Assembly: GCF_001640805.2 (NCBI RefSeq)
Contig: NC_066850.1
Span: 9,892,510-9,956,509, forward strand
Direction of reading: 5' to 3'
DNA: 64,000 nucleotides
Source of the DNA: Lates calcarifer
Lineage: Eukaryota; Chordata; Actinopteri; Centropomidae
Shown piece after piece: positions 26,501 through 34,700 of the stretch. Within the stretch, counting starts at the first letter, position 1; the number at the start of each line of letters is the position of its first letter. The notes under the pieces were generated by a model. It did no database searches. It was not told the DNA's origin and saw only the letters and a list, made by a program, of their open reading frames with translations. The position numbers were made by a program, and so were the translations under genes.

Positions 26501-28866
26501 GCCACAGCAGAATAACTTGGCCAACTTTCTCAGCTGAAGGATGGAAAGTAAATTTACTGTCATTGCAAGACCTGAACAATGCGACTCCATGCAGCAGCTC
26601 TTTGTGCCGTTATGTTCTGTGACTTCTGTCAAAATACTATTTACCTGGTCCTGAAGTTCTCTGAAAGTGATGATCTGTTTAGTTCCAGTCACTGGGCTGT
26701 CATAAATGATGGCAGGCTGCTCTCCACGGCCGCTCTCCACATGGCGATCCACAGCATTGTAGCACATGTTCAGCTTCCCTCCAATAAACCTGAAATTGAC
26801 AAACATAAACAACAACACTGTTCAACATTAAACATGAAAAATATTCATATTTTCAAACATATGAATAGATACAGTGAGGTTCTAAAAACAGGAATACATT
26901 TTTTGTCAACAAAATATAACATCACATGCCAACACCTCTATCAACACATCACTAAAAATATATTCTGAAGTGTGTATTTGTGGCTGGTAGGATTCTTTCA
27001 TTATACTTAAAATTGGAGCATCAACTTGATGAAATCAATTCAAGCAAAAACATATGCAGATGCTCTCACCAGCAGCACACAGCAAATCAATGCACTTGGT
27101 AAGGTGACAGTTTCAGCTCATTCTGTTGCTGTGCATATGGTTAAAGAGCAGGAGGCAGGTTGACCAGATGGTGTCTGGGCTCTGCTGTTTTGGAAGCCAG
27201 AGAGACAGGAAGACAGGGTGGCTGTGTCCTTCATTTTAACATGACTGTACCAAATTCAGGTAGTTCTGGCTTTCCTGATATGGTGGAACTGACAGCCCCA
27301 TCCACCAAATAAAAAGAAAAGAAACTTTCATTTTCAAATCTTTCCCAGTGCAGGAGGATGTGTGGGGGGTGTCATGCATTTTAACAATGATTCTTTTCCA
27401 AACAACATCAGTCAAGTACAGACATTTCAAGTATCACAGCCAAACAGTACTTTTATCCATCTTGTAAACATCCTACAATTCACTTTATCATCAAATGTTA
27501 GGACTTTTCAGCCATTTTCAAGTAACATTTGCACAAATGTAAGACACAGTTCCGTTTTCGGTAGCCAATTAGTGCCTCTCACAAAATGTTGTACCGTTAG
27601 CTAGCGTTAGCTAACAAAGATAAACACAAGGCCAGCTCGGGGGGGCAGGTTGTTTCACTTACCGCCATTCGAGGAAAATTCATACATCATTACAAAGTCT
27701 TCTACCCAGAAGGAAGCAAAGGAAAAACAAATCAAATGTTAAACGTTTGCGACGCATTTGCTCGGCCCATTAGCTTAACTTCAAATAGCCAAGATGGTGG
27801 TCGGTAGTGACGTGGTTATCTCTTTGCTCGTCATGTTCTCGTCACCGAAACTAATTAGCTGTTAGGTTTCCGGTATTCACATAGATAGACTGCATTAATC
27901 TACATCATTTACATTTAATTCACATTTTCAATTACTGTACTAAGTTACATACACATGTACTAACTACAAATCGACATAAGTCAATAATAATAAACATTAT
28001 GTGCGGCAGCGGTGATCACTTTTAGCCCAGTTATTCTAAGCAAAATAATCAGTGAATTGACAACCTCAAAACTTATGTTTTTCTAATTTCCTGAGTTTAA
28101 AGAAATATAATATACTTTAGCAGGAGTTTCAGTTTAATCAAACTACACATAGGCACTGGTAAAGTAATGCATTACTTCCTTATCTCCAGTTTCCCCTTGA
28201 TAGAGTGGCCACAGCTGAGGTCATCCGACAGCTTTTTGGTGGATTATGATTTAATATCTTTATTATTGAAATGTTATCATTATATGAACATAACATTATT
28301 TTCGCAAATGCGTCAAGCTGTCATGTTATTTTCACGAAGTTCACAAACTTTCAAGGATTTCAAGGATCATGGGAAATTGGGAGTTTGTAGGCTTTGACTC
28401 TTCTGGGGATCAGGTGGCGGTTAGGTGAAAGTACAGGCTGTTTGCAATGTTTCACTCAGAACTCAAGCAGATCTGGCGTATGAAAAAGTTTCTCGCCGTG
28501 TTGGTTGTTGTTGGCTTGCAACATTGAAACCTACCAGTTTGGGAACACTGGGTCCTCGGCGTGCAACGTTTTACTCCACGGTTCAAACCAGTTAATGTCC
28601 TGTCCCATCTCACCCCAGAACTGCTCGGGGTCGTCCCTCGCCGTGGCGAAGGCTCGGCTGTACGCCGTGTCGGACGCATAGTTTCTGCAGCACTGCACGG
28701 CGAAATACCTCTGGACGTCTGCGGGAGATGCATGCGATCCTGTTGCTCTTACGCCACGTTGCTGTTGTTGTGCTGCTGCTGCTGAAACACTCCACAGTGT
28801 CCTCTTATTACGCCGAACTTGAACGCAGTGATTCAGGCGAAGTACGTGTTTTATTTGGAAGTGCAT
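14480..28866 (-). CDS. acss3: ACSS3, acyl-CoA synthetase short-chain family member 3 (5' nine exons, 3' end missing from window)
   Basis: Joined minus-strand exons 28535-28866, 26645-26789, 25906-26094, 24753-24887, 23043-23183, 22228-22308, 21804-21899, 20238-20389 and 14480-14583 give an uninterrupted frame of about 458 residues. It aligns by eye with human ACSS3 (about 686 residues). Family role: ATP-dependent activation of propionate and other short-chain acids to acyl-CoA in the mitochondrial matrix, through an acyl-AMP intermediate. Visible landmarks: basic leader 1-63, ACAS_N-like segment from about 69 (DPEQFWGEM), AMP-binding domain with phosphate loop [11 protein letters not shown] at 305-315, [15 protein letters not shown] at 343-357, [15 protein letters not shown] at 398-412, GERCD at 432-436 and DHWWQT at 453-458. 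The C-terminal lid domain with its conserved lysine is not in view. Start chosen because an in-frame TAA lies 12 bases upstream of this ATG. ACSS3 rather than ACSS1/ACSS2 because of the [12 protein letters not shown] and [13 protein letters not shown] segments. Confidence 0.95.
15429..15960 (+). mobile_element. L2/CR1-like LINE remnant (reverse transcriptase C-terminal part)
   Basis: Translation in shifting frames recalls the end of fish L2-type ORF2: LVWTMLLPS for the SLDYCNSLL region, then [19 protein letters not shown] for the LIQNAAARL...FSHVTPLL region, FKTLLVCS after a diverged LHWLPV, a WWN-like region (RSGEMTFQL) and SIFRKRLKTHL-like sequence. A 196-codon plus-strand frame (15429-16019) spans it, but the matching segments change frame, so it is decayed. 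Lies antisense to ACSS3 within intron 8. The match is from memory of the family, not a search. Confidence 0.7.
19880..20110 (+). mobile_element. hAT-like nonautonomous repeat
   Basis: Begins TTAGGGCTATCAATCGCATT (a decayed form of the common fish TAGGGCTGCAAC terminus), followed by TTAATTAATT, TCAATTAATTGTTTAGCCTA, TAAAATGTTAGAGGACAAAG and CCAACCAACAGTCCAAAGAT, which follow the order of a very abundant percomorph repeat I recognise. Family assignment from memory. Confidence 0.6.
20238..20389 (-). CDS. acss3: ACSS3 exon 8
   Basis: Acceptor GTTTACAG|GGTAAA, donor TCCAG|GTAGAC. Residues 374-423 plus two bases of S424. Reads [20 protein letters not shown] and ends [26 protein letters not shown] is the conserved adenine-pocket segment. 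A leftover AG joins T of exon 9 to give a serine where human has TRF, so the junction reads LSSLRSLF here. Confidence 0.95.
21804..21899 (-). CDS. acss3: ACSS3 exon 7
   Basis: Acceptor TTTGCAG|GTTTGG, donor TATGAG|GTACGT. Residues 342-373, [16 protein letters not shown] then [16 protein letters not shown]. The tryptophan-rich WWAASDLGW stretch is a core ACS motif; it is almost identical to human ACSS3. 32 codons, phase 0. Confidence 0.97.
22228..22308 (-). CDS. acss3: ACSS3 exon 6
   Basis: Too short and too ordinary to stand out as an open frame; found by expecting the human G-V-I-R-x-T-x-G-Y-A-V-M-L segment. Acceptor CCCCAG|GGTGTT, donor GGAGAT|GTAAGA. Reads [15 protein letters not shown] then [12 protein letters not shown], residues 315-341, phase 0, 27 codons. 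Confidence 0.94.
22559..22597. repeat. Perfect 14-bp hairpin
   Basis: Arms TTTCTCAGTTATGG (22559-22572) and CCATAACTGAGAAA (22584-22597) are exact reverse complements with an 11-base loop. In ACSS3 intron 5, about 50 bases from CAAGATGGCGCG. Confidence 0.85.
23043..23183 (-). CDS. acss3: ACSS3 exon 5 (AMP-binding phosphate loop)
   Basis: Acceptor TGTTTTAG|GAGAAA, donor CCAAAG|GTACTG. Residues 268-314. Starts with the variable [18 protein letters not shown] linker and ends with [14 protein letters not shown], the adenylate-forming-enzyme signature that binds ATP phosphates; its last glycine begins exon 6. The catalytic lysine of the signature (K314) is intact. 47 codons, phase 0. Confidence 0.96.
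24753..24887 (-). CDS. acss3: ACSS3 exon 4
   Basis: Acceptor TTTTTCAG|CCCAAG, donor AACATG|GTAAGA. Residues 223-267, [20 protein letters not shown] to VLIYNRPNM. The [12 protein letters not shown] run and IYNRPNM are diagnostic for ACSS3 against ACSS1/2. Phase 0 at both ends. Confidence 0.96.
25906..26094 (-). CDS. acss3: ACSS3 exon 3
   Basis: Acceptor ATCCAG|GTGTCC, donor GCCAAG|GTTAGA (a weaker GTTAGA donor). Residues 160-222, [17 protein letters not shown] through [17 protein letters not shown]. Contains [20 protein letters not shown] and [11 protein letters not shown], the AMP-binding domain core that forms part of the substrate pocket in acetyl/propionyl-CoA synthetases. Phase 0 at both ends, 63 codons. 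Confidence 0.96.
26645..26789 (-). CDS. acss3: ACSS3 exon 2
   Basis: Acceptor TTTCAG|GTTTATTGG and donor GACCAG|GTAAAT. The first base completes W111; residues 112-159 follow ([16 protein letters not shown] through ITFRELQDQ). [20 protein letters not shown] is the strongly conserved ACS segment before the nucleotide-binding domain and nearly matches human ACSS3. Ends in phase 0. Confidence 0.95.
28535..28866 (-). CDS. acss3: ACSS3 exon 1 (start codon, mitochondrial leader)
   Basis: Codes residues 1-110 plus two bases of W111. The ATG is the complement of 28864-28866, with an in-frame TAA four codons before it. The first 49 residues hold many Arg/Lys/His and no Asp or Glu, as expected for a matrix presequence, and include a short AAAAQQQQ low-complexity run (29-36). 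R61-N62-Y63 before A64-S65 fits the R-3 type processing motif RxY/(S,A), suggesting a mature end at A64 (inference). The end of the exon ([19 protein letters not shown]) is the conserved ACAS_N start. Donor reads AAACTG|GTAGGT. The exon is CpG-rich. Confidence 0.93.
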
Positions 28867-28924
28867 TGCTGCTGTAGTTTATTTAGTTATTATTATTTTT
28901 AAAGGTGAACTCGAACGCTTTTCT

Positions 28925-28990
28925 CTTTCTTCCGGTGCTCTGCAGGTGAGAAACCCGCTACGATCCAACGCTGGGCGACGTCATCTGAGG
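28925..28990 (-). promoter_or_regulatory. Probable ACSS3 core promoter
   Basis: Lies 60-125 bases upstream of the ACSS3 ATG in a CpG-rich patch that continues into exon 1. On the minus strand it holds an ETS-type ACCGGAAG (28929-28936) and a CRE-like ATGACGTC (28977-28984). No TATA box. ETS plus CRE/ATF sites without TATA is usual for housekeeping and nuclear-encoded mitochondrial genes. The transcription start is not defined by the sequence. Confidence 0.5.
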
Positions 28991-30302
28991 CCACCAAAGG
29001 GAAAGCAGAAATCCTCACGATACTCTCAAGGAATGCGAACTATGAACTGGATGTAGTTGATGCAGGAGGAGCTTTGAGTCACAATTAAAACTGTTACACA
29101 ACACATCAACTGGCCCTCTTGCAAACAGCTCTGTAAACTTGCCAAATCTATCAAATAAAATATGCGGCACACTTTGAAAGCTACTGTGCAAAGGAAGAAA
29201 AAATATGGGTGTACAAGTTGAAATGAAAATCAGAAGTTTCAGCTTCAAATAGTCCCAGAGACATTTTTCAGCGATAGATATTTAGCCTTTGGCATGTCTT
29301 TTAAAATGCCAAACAAGAAAAATCTATGTCACTGCTGTTTATTTGTGAAATGCTTTAAGCTCCTTCCCATCACAAATCTTTGTTTACAAGCAGCAGCATT
29401 AAACTTTCATGGTCCTCTGGGTGGCATCAATAACCGTTCTCTGGTTAAGAATGCAAATACTTCTGCTTAAACAGATCAGGGAGAGCATTTAGAGGCTTGT
29501 TTGAGGATATTTATGAACATAATAATGTATTTTCTACATGGAGTTGATTTAAAAAAAAAAACACTAAAATGTCTCCCTCTCTTATTAAGCTGAGTCACTT
29601 GTTGTGGTCTCATCTCCATAACAGCAGCTTGTGCAATCCTGTCACAGCATGCAGCAGCAGCAGCTCTGTGTTCTCTCAAATGGCGCTGTGTACGTCTCTT
29701 TTGTCACTGCCGTCATCATCCAAGCTGGCTGGTAAATACCCATAATCCAGCTGACCCACCCCCCCCTTGGACGTGACCCCTGCACGCTGGTTCCCCTGGT
29801 TGAGTAACTCATCCGTCTGATATATCAGGTCATCTGTTTCTATTTATACATGCGGAACAGTGTTTTCCGTTAGATAGTTCTGGAAGTATTGTGCATTTTC
29901 CAGGGAGGCCTTTTACTGGTACTGCCTTGCAGCTACAAGCTTCATCACACCTCTCACTAAGCCGAAAAGACAAAAGACATCAGTTATGAACGCGACACGT
30001 ATGATACTTTGTATCCAACATGATGTTGTGTACATTTTCCACATTTTGAATTACTGACCTTAAACCCATCACCTCCTCTCTTCCCTATCCTGCGGCTTTT
30101 CACTCGTGATGAGTTAGAGCTTGTTTTTTATATTCTACAATTGATTCAGACTTCACCACATTGCAACAGAGCATATAAGTTACAATCTATATTCATGTAT
30201 AACTATAATCAAACCCCTGACAGTGAAAGGAGGCCGCCCCTCTCCTCTCATGTTGTAATTTGTCTGGCCAAAAGGTCTAGCTAAATCACTGCCCCCCCTA
30301 CT

Positions 30303-30305
<3 letters not shown>

Positions 30306-30337
<32 letters not shown>
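30306..30337. repeat. (CA)16 microsatellite
   Basis: CA run in the ACSS3-LIN7A intergenic region, followed by interrupted CA-rich sequence to about 30370. Confidence 0.95.
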
Positions 30338-30342
<5 letters not shown>

Positions 30343-31944
30343 ATGCACACTCCCACCCCTCTCCCACACACTGCCATAACTCTTTTTATAACAGCACAGA
30401 TGCTATTGGCAGAATATGTATCATTCTTACACTCTCTGGCACCGGACGTGCGCTGAGCACTAACTAATAGTCCAATCAGTCCTAAAACTGGAGTCCAAGA
30501 CGGCTCATCACAGCCCCTCCATCCTGCCCTCCTCTCTGATTTTATGTGATGAGTGTGAATCTTCTCAAGCAGAAATCAGTCGGCTGCCCTTCAGAAACAG
30601 TTAGAGGCAAATTAGCAGAGTTTATCTATGAATGATTAATCCCCAAGAAGCGTTTCCTCCACCACCACCACAGAGTGTCTGAATATGGATTTATAATCAA
30701 ATTAGTTTGAAGATAATGATTGCCGTTTTACATTTTGAATGGCTTTTAGATGCAGCAGTTGGCTGCGAGGGCTGTGAATGATTCCTAGTCAACATTATTC
30801 ATAGTTTAAAACAAATGATACATCATTACAGCTGAGTGGATTTGTTCTAATAATTACCTAAAACTGAACCTACAGAATAATAGGGGCACTTAATCATTTA
30901 GTGATGTACACTGGTGATGGTAAGTTCAGGTAAAAGCTATTATCTTTGTTATTAATGTTGTTATTTTATGCAGATAATATACTTATATCTGTTGTTTCTT
31001 CTCAGATGAAATAAGATTACATCAGTCAGGAGCTGGTGGATGCCACAGAGTGAACTGTGTGATGTGCAATATCATTACTCTTATGTCATGTATTATTTCC
31101 ATTTGGTGCTGTTTCCCTGAAGGGGGCGTCAGCAGCCTTGTGGTTTGAAGAAAGTTGCGTTGGAGGTTAAAATCCCAGGGCTAAAGCAAAGTCAATGTCT
31201 CTATGCCTCCTCTTTGTGAACCTTAACTTCATGAGCCCTTGAGCAAGATATTTGTCTAAGGGCACCTTTATTAATAAAAGTCTGTACCTCTAAAGTTAAA
31301 GTAACAGAACTGCCTTGGGAGGTGGGTGAAAATCGCCATGGTGATACTGTACTTAAGTTATTCCTGTAAAGAAAATTGCTCACTTGTTGCGTCAACTTGT
31401 CTTGTTAAAAAATAAATACAATTTTTAAAATGTCTGCCAGTGGTACCTCACACATGTTTACACGATGATGTACCTTCATTATCTGTCAGCCGCTGTTTGA
31501 CAGAGCTTGGTAATAAACAACAGTGCTGCTGTGGGAAAACAGCCTGTCACATCATACAGGAAAAGCTGAACATAAACCTTTAGATGAAAACATTTTTGTT
31601 TTTTTTAAGATGTATTTTTTCCCCAGTGTGACATGTCATATTGATCACAGTCAGTGCTGCCACAGGATTACAGTCAATGGTTGTCAAATTTGATTATACA
31701 GTGTCCCTTTTTAATAAGTATAAGATGAACAGTATTACCTGCGCACAAGACCTGTGTGTTCAGTTAGGGAAGTAATTCTGCTGTCCATTGTGGAACAACA
31801 ACAAAGAGATGACAGCAAAGAGACAACAGCATCCCTCAGTGTTAATCTAATGTGCATTAGAGTGTAAAGGCAACCAAAGATGCCTCGCTGTCACTGCATT
31901 CAGCTAAGAAATAGTCCAGTAACCCTTCAAAACCAGAATGTGCA

Positions 31945-32209
31945 ATTTTTACACTTTTTGGTTTTGGTTTTTGTGTGGATTAAACAAAAAACTTTATGAA
32001 TAAGTATGTTTTAGAAGTGCTGAAGGGCAGATTTTGTTATCTTCAAACAGAGCCAGTCTCTCAGTTTATAGTCTTTTAGCTAAAATAAGACGACCAGCTG
32101 CTGGCTGTATTTTTACATTAACCATGCATCAACCATCTACCACTCACCAAGAAGTGTATTTCCCAAAATGTTGAACTGTTCCTTTAAAGACAGAACCTGT
32201 TGAATTTAT
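31945..32209 (-). mobile_element. MITE-like fish repeat, family A, minus orientation
   Basis: On the minus strand starts TTTAAAGGAACAGTTCAACA, then TTTTGGGAAATACACTTCTT, then ACAGCCAGCAGCTGG; it ends with TAATCCACACAAAAACCAAA and a run resembling AAAGTGTAAAAATTG. The order matches family A copies at 58301-59335 and 62266-62530. Confidence 0.65.
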
Positions 32210-33300
32210 TTTTCATGAGCACTGTTTGGAAATGCAGCCTACAAATAAAAGCCCTGATACAAACTAATGCTATGAGCTTTCATCTAAGGTCCAGTCGCCT
32301 GTTTTTGCCCTGTCTGCACAGCCTCTTGCATCTTCTTCTGGTCGAGTGGAGCCCTTTCAGAAATCAATTTATTTGCAGTTTGAGGGCTTTAAGAGCGCCG
32401 CAGCATAATCCCACCTCTAAAAAAGCAGAACTGTATTCTAGCCCATATGGATGGGAGCCTGTAATCTCTCTGTGCCCTCTTTCTGCACACTCTCTCTAAG
32501 CCCTCACCCTCTCTATCCGTCCCTCCAGCCTACCACTTACCACCAGTTTACATCTGCATGCAGCTGGGTAGAACCATGGGTGGCTGGAATTCACCAGCAC
32601 ATATGGACTGCGTGATTAAACATGTGCAGGTTTAGTGTGAATTTTCAATCAAAAACCAAGCAGATTACGATTATTCCCTGAAATGCTTGAAAATGATGAA
32701 AACTGAGTCTAAGAGGTATTAGCAGAGGCACACTGATTTTACGTTTGTTAAATTTCATTCTTGGACTGACTCCAGCAGCTAATTTGGAGTGAAGTGAGGT
32801 TAGGAGTGAGGTAATTGCCTCCCAAATGGTTATATGGAGGCTAAGGCAAAGATAAATGAGATTCAAATATTTCATTGTCTATATCATACTGTGGATTTTG
32901 CTCTGAACAGCTGTGCACATGGAAACTTTAATATTGGTCCTTCCCTCAGGTGTGTTATTCCTGTTTACAGCCTGCATTTGTCATGGTGAAGTCATGTTTT
33001 GCAAGCCACGTGACACATCATGCTGCCTTAAACCCACCCCCGCCTGGCAATTCGCTACTTGTTTTTGTTGAGCTCTGCCTCTGCCGAGCGTAATGAGTGG
33101 CCATGTACGAGGTATGCCACAGCAGCAGGCACCATTAGGCAGCAGATCTACAGTAAATGAAGGGAGTCAGTGGTTTGGCTCCGTTCTGTGGTAGCAAATA
33201 AACATGAGGATTAATCCTTAAGCCCTTCAACTAAGGTTCACTACCATCATTCAGTCCTTATCAGGCTGCAAGCAGTGCATGTAGCCAAGAGAGGAGATAA

Positions 33301-33400
33301 CGGGCGGCATGGCTCAGCGGTTCACAATAAACCTTAATGGCAAGCGTGGCTGCGATGAACTGATCTCTGAAGTGCAATGGATGAATGGATTATACGTGGC
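33301..33400 (+). repeat. Degraded SINE-like repeat
   Basis: GGGCGGCATGGCTCAGCGGT matches the head of an abundant fish repeat and contains an exact pol III A-box-like TGGCTCAGCGG; the tail has TGCGATGAACTG and ATGGATGAATGGAT, as in that family. No B box is seen, so the middle is lost. It should not be called a tRNA gene. Confidence 0.45.
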
Positions 33401-33637
33401 TAAGCATTTACACGTGCAGGCACAAAAGCACACATGTACACATGATCATGAGTCTCGGCATGCAAACCGTGGCTGCAGGTTAACTGCTGCATGTGGTGAA
33501 ACCATGTAGTATGCTGTAGATGTGTTATATTGTGATTGATGACTGACTTTTTTATTTAGTCTGCGATAAATTATTACACACCCACTGTGAGCTAGAGCGC
33601 GACACTGGCCCTGCATGCAACCCTGATTTATGAGATA

Positions 33638-34139
33638 CACTGTTTGGCCAAAAGGGGCTGTTTTTCATGATTTGGGCAGCTCCAGTTTAGGGAAATATTA
33701 ATCCCACAGCATCTAACAATATTTTGGACAACAGTTTGCTTCCAGCTTTGTGGCATCAGTTTACACAAGGCTCTTTCCTCTCTCAACATGACAAATCCCT
33801 CACGCGCAAAGCAAGGGCCACAAGGAAATTTTTGCTCCTCTCAGTTTGGTGTGAAAGAACTTGGCCAGTCCACTCAGAACCAGGACTTCCCAGTCCCTTT
33901 TTCCTTTTCCCAGCACCTCTGGGATGATGTGGGACGTCAACAGCAGCTCAGGCCTCTTCACCCAACATCAGGAGCCAATTCACAAATGCTCCCGTGGTTT
34001 CGCTCAGCTTCCAAAATCTTGTGGAAAGCCTGAAACCAGAGGAGAAGCAGCTGTTAAAGCCCATGATGAGAAACACTCAGTTATTTACATCATTTTTTTT
34101 TTCTTTTTTCGGTGTCCGCATACTTTTGGCCATGTAGTG
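33638..34139 (+). mobile_element. Tc1/mariner element remnant, about 502 bp
   Basis: Ends are inverted: CACTGTTTGGCCAAAAG (33638-33654) and the complement of 34123-34139, CACTACATGGCCAAAAG, 14 of 17 matching. Left flank is TA. Interior is a decayed, internally deleted transposase 3' part: a frame at 33788-34033 contains QHLWDDVGRQQQLRPLHPTS and SASKILWKA, recalling the EHLWDELERR...RPTS and HLVESLP region of fish Tc1-like transposases. Nonfunctional. Confidence 0.8.
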
Positions 34140-34555
34140 AACTAGTAATAAATCAGTGCAGATCTGTGTCTTTAATGAATGAATTCATTAACTCCACTAC
34201 TCAGCTGCAACATCATCACTTTTCCACAAGCCATTTAATCTAATGCAAGAGGTTAAAATTAGATATATTTCTTAAATGCGTGAAAAAAATCTTTCAGTTG
34301 TCTTAATATGATTCTTTTTTTTTTCCGCCGTTGAAAATGTATTTTATGCTCAGAAGAGCTTGAATAAAATGTCATATCTCTGTAGTGGTGGATTGTTCCG
34401 CCTTATTGTGCCAAGATGGACATTTCTATTTGTCCCATTGAGTGTGTGCAAAGCTGCTGCTCCTCTGCAAACGCTGCCAGGTGATGAGATATTATGAGGA
34501 TGGAGGTAGATTATTTCTGTACGTCCAACCACTATACTGTACGTCCCAACCACTC

Positions 34556-34560
<5 letters not shown>

Positions 34561-34614
<54 letters not shown>
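34561..34614. repeat. (CT)27 microsatellite beside the LIN7A start
   Basis: Uninterrupted CT dinucleotides ending 49 bases before the LIN7A ATG, so in the promoter or 5' UTR. Immediately upstream is a 20-base near-perfect direct duplication, CTGTACGTCCAACCACTATA / CTGTACGTCCCAACCACTCC (about 34517-34557). Confidence 0.95.
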
Positions 34615-34617
<3 letters not shown>

Positions 34618-34663
34618 ATGCTGCAGCTCTTGTAGTCTCTCCAGTCTCCAGTAAACAGCAGTC

Positions 34664-34700
34664 ATGGCGACAGTGGTCCAACCGCTCACTCTGGATCGAG
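34664..34700 (+). CDS. lin7a: LIN7A exon 1 coding part
   Basis: ATG at 34664 in good context (GTCATGG). Reads [12 protein letters not shown] plus one base of D13, then donor CGAG|GTAAGG. Corresponds to human residues beginning at the second methionine ([15 protein letters not shown]). In-frame TAA at 34652-34654 excludes an N-terminal extension from this exon. Confidence 0.93.

Larger units (their letters stand above)
20390..28534 (-). other. ACSS3 introns 7 to 1
   Basis: Introns are 20390-21803, 21900-22227 (328 bp), 22309-23042, 23184-24752, 24888-25905, 26095-26644 and 26790-28534. Only two things stand out: a perfect 14-bp hairpin in intron 5 (22559-22597) and a CpG-rich, promoter-like patch with a GTAAGTG donor in intron 1 (27656-27860). 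The sequence elsewhere is AT-leaning and unremarkable. Confidence 0.8.
28867..34663. other. Intergenic region between divergent ACSS3 and LIN7A
   Basis: 5.8 kb between the two start codons. Left end carries the ACSS3 promoter; right end carries the CT tract and presumed LIN7A promoter. Between them: CA repeat (30306-30337), a minus-oriented MITE-like repeat (31945-32209), a SINE-like remnant (33301-33400) and a Tc1/mariner relic (33638-34139). The remaining sequence has no open frame I can support. AT-rich stretches near 30600-30900 could be conserved noncoding sequence, which only alignment could show. Confidence 0.8.

Noticed and set aside
33301..33330. tRNA gene suggested by TGGCTCAGCGG A-box
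   Set aside because: No B box or cloverleaf follows; fits the head of a SINE-like fish repeat.
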